Positions 25,801 to 27,204 of a DNA stretch of 27,204 nucleotides are shown piece after piece (the first letter of the stretch is position 1; each line of letters opens with the position of its first letter). The stretch lies in the IMG/VR virus record IMGVR_UViG_3300010297_000067, positions 1 to 27,204 of that record, one strand, 5' to 3'. This stretch comes from a virus. A program made the translations under genes and the position numbers. Below the pieces are notes generated by a model. The model did not search any database. It saw only the letters and a list, made by a program, of their open reading frames with translations, and was not told the DNA's origin.

Positions 25801-26923
25801 AGGATATACAAATCCAAGTGGAAATCAATTAGAAATTGTAAATAGAGGAGTAGAGGGAATTATTGAAACTCATACTGCAGATTCTCCAGTAATGAAGTAT
25901 GAATTTTCCGGAATATCTCTCAGAAGAATTAATAACATAGTTCATGATATTTATGATCAGCAGATTAAATCTGATAGTTATTATGTAGAAATTGATAGAT
26001 CTTCAAATGGAAAAGATAGATCTGACGACGATCCTGGAAATAAATATCCAGAATTATCATTTACATCTCAATTAATTGGTGGAGGTTCAAAAATTAATGC
26101 GTCTGAAAATATAATTTTTAATAAAATTAATCCAAAATTTAATATTATTTTACCAGGAAAAGATACTCAAATTACCGCTACTACAAGAACAACATCAGGA
26201 ACTAGTATTGATGGAACAGAAACATCTTTCCAAGTTTTTAATGAAGTAACTCCAGTAACTTTAAATCAAGTTAATACTTTAGATTCTGTTAGGATGGTTT
26301 GTTCAAGAATAAATGAACTTGAAAATTCAGAGTTTGATAATATTTCTGGAAGAAGATCTTTTACTTCAGCATTAACTCTTACGAATAATGGAAATGAAAA
26401 TATTTCACCCATTATAAATTTAAACGGATCTAATATTGAATTTTTATCTGATGTAATAAATAATCCAATAGCAAATTTTGCATCAGATTCTTCAGTAAAT
26501 TCAATTGCAAATGATCCACACTCTGCAATTTATATTTCTAAAGTTATTAGAATTTCGCAACCAGCATCTTCATTAAAAGTTCTTTTTACTGCATATAGAC
26601 CATCATCTTCAGATATTAGAGTTCTTTATGGTTTAGTTAGAGATGATTCTTCAGAAATTGAGCAAGAATTTGAATTGTTTCCAGGTTATGAAAATTTAGA
26701 AACAACTTCAGATGGAGATTTAAAAGTTATTAATCCATCTTTAAATAATGGAAAACCAGATTTTAAAGTTCCTATAAGTCAATTTGAACAATTTTTAGAA
26801 TATGAATATACTGCAAATGATTTGCCAGATTTTAGTGGATATAGGATAAAAATAATTATGTCTGGAACTAATCAAGCAAATGTTCCTATTGTTAAAAATC
26901 TAAGAACAATTGCATTAAAATGA
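19829..26923 (+). CDS. 2364-aa DUF4815-type virion structural protein
   Basis: A 2364-aa protein whose N-terminus is DUF4815-like: NKVLFKPGYPVQARELTTLQ (23-42), then IFKEGSLVIPGS, and VYFVRGSFV near 190. Such proteins are tail or baseplate appendage components in T4-like marine phages. A likely coiled coil (GNIEDRLENLENITSLSLLE) lies at about 1116-1135. A conserved block starting SPLAQSFYVGGD (about 1522) and running into DLFFAKKPSNDIPIIIQIR follows. Near 1770-1840 there are GxGY-type units, and at 1958-2023 a module (GYVKIGDEVIGY ... VNRGVEGIIETHTADSP) also found in the giant protein. The C-terminus FSGYRIKIIMSGTNQANVPI with the following KNLRTIALK is a typical beta ending. No membrane segment. 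It belongs to the gp8 late operon; its stop overlaps the next ATG. Confidence 0.85.
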   Translation: MAQKTDLNVSPYYDDFDKNKNFNKVLFKPGYPVQARELTTLQSILQNQIESFGNNIFKEGSLVIPGSITYDNQFSAVKLNSFNLGVDISTYIKSFIGKTITGQSSGVTASVQYVSLPSDSDLVEYVTIYVKYINVGFDSQTAIFQDGESLIADENVTYGNTTIVSGTTFASLISLNSTSTGSAVSIDDGVYFVRGSFVNVFKQTIILDYYTNTPSYRIGLRVSESVVNAKDDPSLYDNAKGFTNFASPGADRFKISLTLDKKSLTDLNDTDFIELLRIDNGRIKKTVNKTEYNVIRDYIAERTYDESGHYAVDEFTINLLECLNDRIDNGGVYLENEITDQGNIPSDNLICAQISPGKAYVSGYDVEFDSIQSIDIEKPRDTENVSNFSVPFEMGHLLRINNVSGFLKENEKIDLKSNFKGDSPSTIGQARVYTFNLTDAAYSGNSTQWDLYLYDIQTYTNITFNRSITTSEIPTSSFIKGKSSGATGFVVLGANSSSLNLSQTSGIFVNGEQVIINGIESPLIIKNFTVYSSKDIKSVSQSGHSGFQSFSADLSLKKKKLSNGITEVRISSGTVTSPGKLFSGISIGDIFSTIENDKLKYNEITNISADLSSFTISGITTVSGVFDGSIIGNGNYTPELRYSEIKNSENAYLYAKLPENNISSVDLSNSQLLISKQITGETTDSSGVLTFNTSATGIDNVVFESFDQERYGIGYSGSGIGTITSDAFSIDTSTNTVTIRGLLQNQSSNTVVNTTLKKTGIKSKIKKYIRSSVKVVNFSKFPQSGSVAVGSGSSSIPDGLIYNPYYGLRVHDEEISLDVPDVANVLAIYESTGSNDPTLDQLEFLSSSQVDTDTIIGENIIGSESGAIARIVLNSSSSSVSSNHLAIIYLNDERFLVGERVTFTESNVESTIQSIIFGKYKNITNNFVLDKGQKDEYYDYSKLVRIGSQSPEKRLLIVYDHYIVPSSDDGDVFTVLSYDKNRYSKDIPRIGKENIRASDVLDFRPRVQNNSSTTKSPFAFESRVFTSNSIKYNLKPGESSIISYDFYLPRIDQVYLDKFGTVVYEKGSSSKNPIPFKYEDNDLMNIAEIYLPAYLYNIDDARVNMIDNKRYTMKDIGNIEDRLENLENITSLSLLEINTESLRIEDSSGNIRFKSGIFVDDFSNDSLSDKSLSKISIKDNSLRPYTFSNTLKQRPLPSEEISESNLDLSQNYNLLDPNVQKTGNLITLKYDSVKWIEQTLATNSENVNTFRIVELNGIITLSPKFDNKTRVINIPSKSRINQTIIDSKYISSRNISFFGRSLKPFAKHYHFFDNHSNLDFVPKLIEIANSPNLVNSGSSNSSFRVGETIFVYHENKKIGKFRLASSNHKEGQFNSPTRVYTVNPYSRVNTLPISYSQSSETINIDLNSLSAEDQGSFYGYVKKGAKIVGQTSKSIAYVKDLKLVADNTGDLFGSIFIKDPYVDPTPNPRILVGKKTFTLTSSLTNRKQTVSGSLISRGDALYYSNSDSNNLITKTTSSTRISPLAQSFYVGGDIEITDAIGQNDDANGVFLTAVDLFFAKKPSNDIPIIIQIRKSDLGTPTLYTIGNSKVLLPEEISVSNNGETPTRVIFDEPIFLPPGKNYSLVLLSSTDEYEVWTARINERTINTKDKPPEEAIIYSKRFGLGGLFKSQNGYTWNSIPESDLKFNFYKAKFTSNVGIAHFGNPPLDESNGYVKNLLPNSLTSFPKKINIGITTISEGDSLIGILTSGRRIGSGNNILGSSAVITSVGSSVSSVGITTGGLNYPISVVSETVDTYNIIGNGSGLKLNITTNSSGIIIGISHSTTDYGTGYKVGDAVGIVTSSTSTQTGRNSIVTITAISGIDKLYLTNVQGQTNDAFQVGTGLSYYGDDGNLVSLGSTLITSSTSLGGLNSGNILKVNHFNHGMYAVNNKLKLTGVESDIAPTYLTEDLQSTTISGEYINVENSSNFSMFEGISVGSGNIGYVKIGDEVIGYTNPSGNQLEIVNRGVEGIIETHTADSPVMKYEFSGISLRRINNIVHDIYDQQIKSDSYYVEIDRSSNGKDRSDDDPGNKYPELSFTSQLIGGGSKINASENIIFNKINPKFNIILPGKDTQITATTRTTSGTSIDGTETSFQVFNEVTPVTLNQVNTLDSVRMVCSRINELENSEFDNISGRRSFTSALTLTNNGNENISPIINLNGSNIEFLSDVINNPIANFASDSSVNSIANDPHSAIYISKVIRISQPASSLKVLFTAYRPSSSDIRVLYGLVRDDSSEIEQEFELFPGYENLETTSDGDLKVINPSLNNGKPDFKVPISQFEQFLEYEYTANDLPDFSGYRIKIIMSGTNQANVPIVKNLRTIALK

Positions 26924-27126
26924 AAAATTTAATTAAAGTTAAAGATCATCCATATCTTTATCGAGACAAGGATACTGGTGCCATTATTAACTGCGATGTT
27001 GTTGCATATAATCAAAGAGTTAAAAAAATTGAATATCAAAAATCTCAAAGAGAAGAACTAAATAATATTAAAAAAGATATAGAAGAAATAAAATTTCTTT
27101 TAAGTCAATTTTTAGAAAAGCAATAA
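26920..27126 (+). CDS. 68-aa small protein with C-terminal coiled coil
   Basis: A 68-aa protein. The N-terminal 30 residues (MKNLIKVKDHPYLYRDKDTG, then AIINCDVVAY) form a short beta-like motif seen, from memory, in small proteins next to structural genes of T4-like cyanophages. The rest is strongly helical with heptad hydrophobics (REELNNIKKDIEEIKFLLSQ), likely a coiled coil for oligomerisation. The ATG overlaps the TGA of the preceding gene (26920-26923), so translation is coupled and it may be a chaperone or small partner of the DUF4815 protein. Function unknown. Confidence 0.78.
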   Translation: MKNLIKVKDHPYLYRDKDTGAIINCDVVAYNQRVKKIEYQKSQREELNNIKKDIEEIKFLLSQFLEKQ

Positions 27127-27137
27127 TCCAAATAGTT

Positions 27138-27145
27138 TATAAATA
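27138..27145 (+). promoter_or_regulatory. T4 late promoter (TATAAATA) for the gene leaving the window
   Basis: Perfect consensus in the short gap after the 68-aa gene. The predicted start near 27151 gives a leader of about 19 nt, mostly occupied by a 14-bp palindrome. Confidence 0.8.
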
Positions 27146-27155
27146 CTTAAAGACA

Positions 27156-27169
27156 TATTTGTACAAATA
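27156..27169. repeat. 14-bp perfect palindrome before a start codon
   Basis: TATTTGTACAAATA is identical to its reverse complement and ends directly before ATG 27170. It lies downstream of the late promoter, inside the predicted leader. Confidence 0.85.
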
Positions 27170-27204
27170 ATGGCAGTATATTCGGCAAATATTGTAATAG
27201 AACA
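27170..27204 (+). CDS. Start of a further structural gene (partial)
   Basis: Only 11 codons plus two bases are visible: MAVYSANIVIE, followed by Gln or His. The frame is open to the window edge. It has its own late promoter and lies in the tail gene cluster, so a virion protein is likely; the opening is reminiscent of short virion proteins in marine T4-like phages but too little is visible for a name. Confidence 0.55.
   Translation, partial: MAVYSANIVIE

Overview
The window is a stretch of tail/baseplate genes from a T4-like myovirus. It is strongly AT-rich, every gene is on the + strand, and genes are packed with short gaps or ATGA stop/start overlaps. Baseplate wedge proteins gp25, gp6 and gp8 are recognisable, and near-consensus T4 late promoters (TATAAATA) stand before structural blocks. 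The small accessory proteins and the very large repeat-built structural proteins resemble those of marine T4-like phages of picocyanobacteria (Prochlorococcus/Synechococcus) or SAR11. The sequence alone does not decide the host.

Left part (1-3455): a run of small non-baseplate genes. After a non-coding leader with a late-type promoter come a short GNAT-type acetyltransferase whose N-terminus looks like a T4 capsid-targeting/prohead-protease peptide, a 57-codon AbrB-like protein, a glycosyltransferase with its own sigma70-like promoter and Shine-Dalgarno site, two tiny conserved-looking proteins (52 and 50 aa), two translationally coupled proteins of unknown function (216 and 203 aa) and a 58-aa protein. 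Three of these (57, 52 and 50 aa) are under 60 codons and easy to miss. The glycosyltransferase and the 50-aa gene use CGN arginine codons much more than the structural genes do.

Middle (3458-18237): a late promoter drives gp25, gp6 and one uninterrupted 4124-codon gene. This giant sits where T4 has gene 7, between 6 and 8. It is a mosaic of a conserved N-terminal region, a YHYH domain and many repeats of three small beta-rich modules: E1_FCCH-like H-x-F-x-x-G units, GxGY units, and 'gF..G.i.I..E.I.Y...RG..G..TH' units.

Right part (18233-27204): a second late promoter drives an enlarged gp8, a 2364-aa DUF4815-type virion protein and a 68-aa coiled-coil protein. A third late promoter, followed by a 14-bp perfect palindrome, precedes the start of another gene that runs off the window.

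Together, gp25, gp6, the giant and gp8 should form the baseplate wedge. The DUF4815 protein and the giant probably form peripheral baseplate or fibre structures. The left-hand genes look like accessory late functions, the most notable being an enzyme apparently marked for packaging inside the head. No tRNA, CRISPR array, insertion sequence, integrase or convincing rho-independent terminator was seen.
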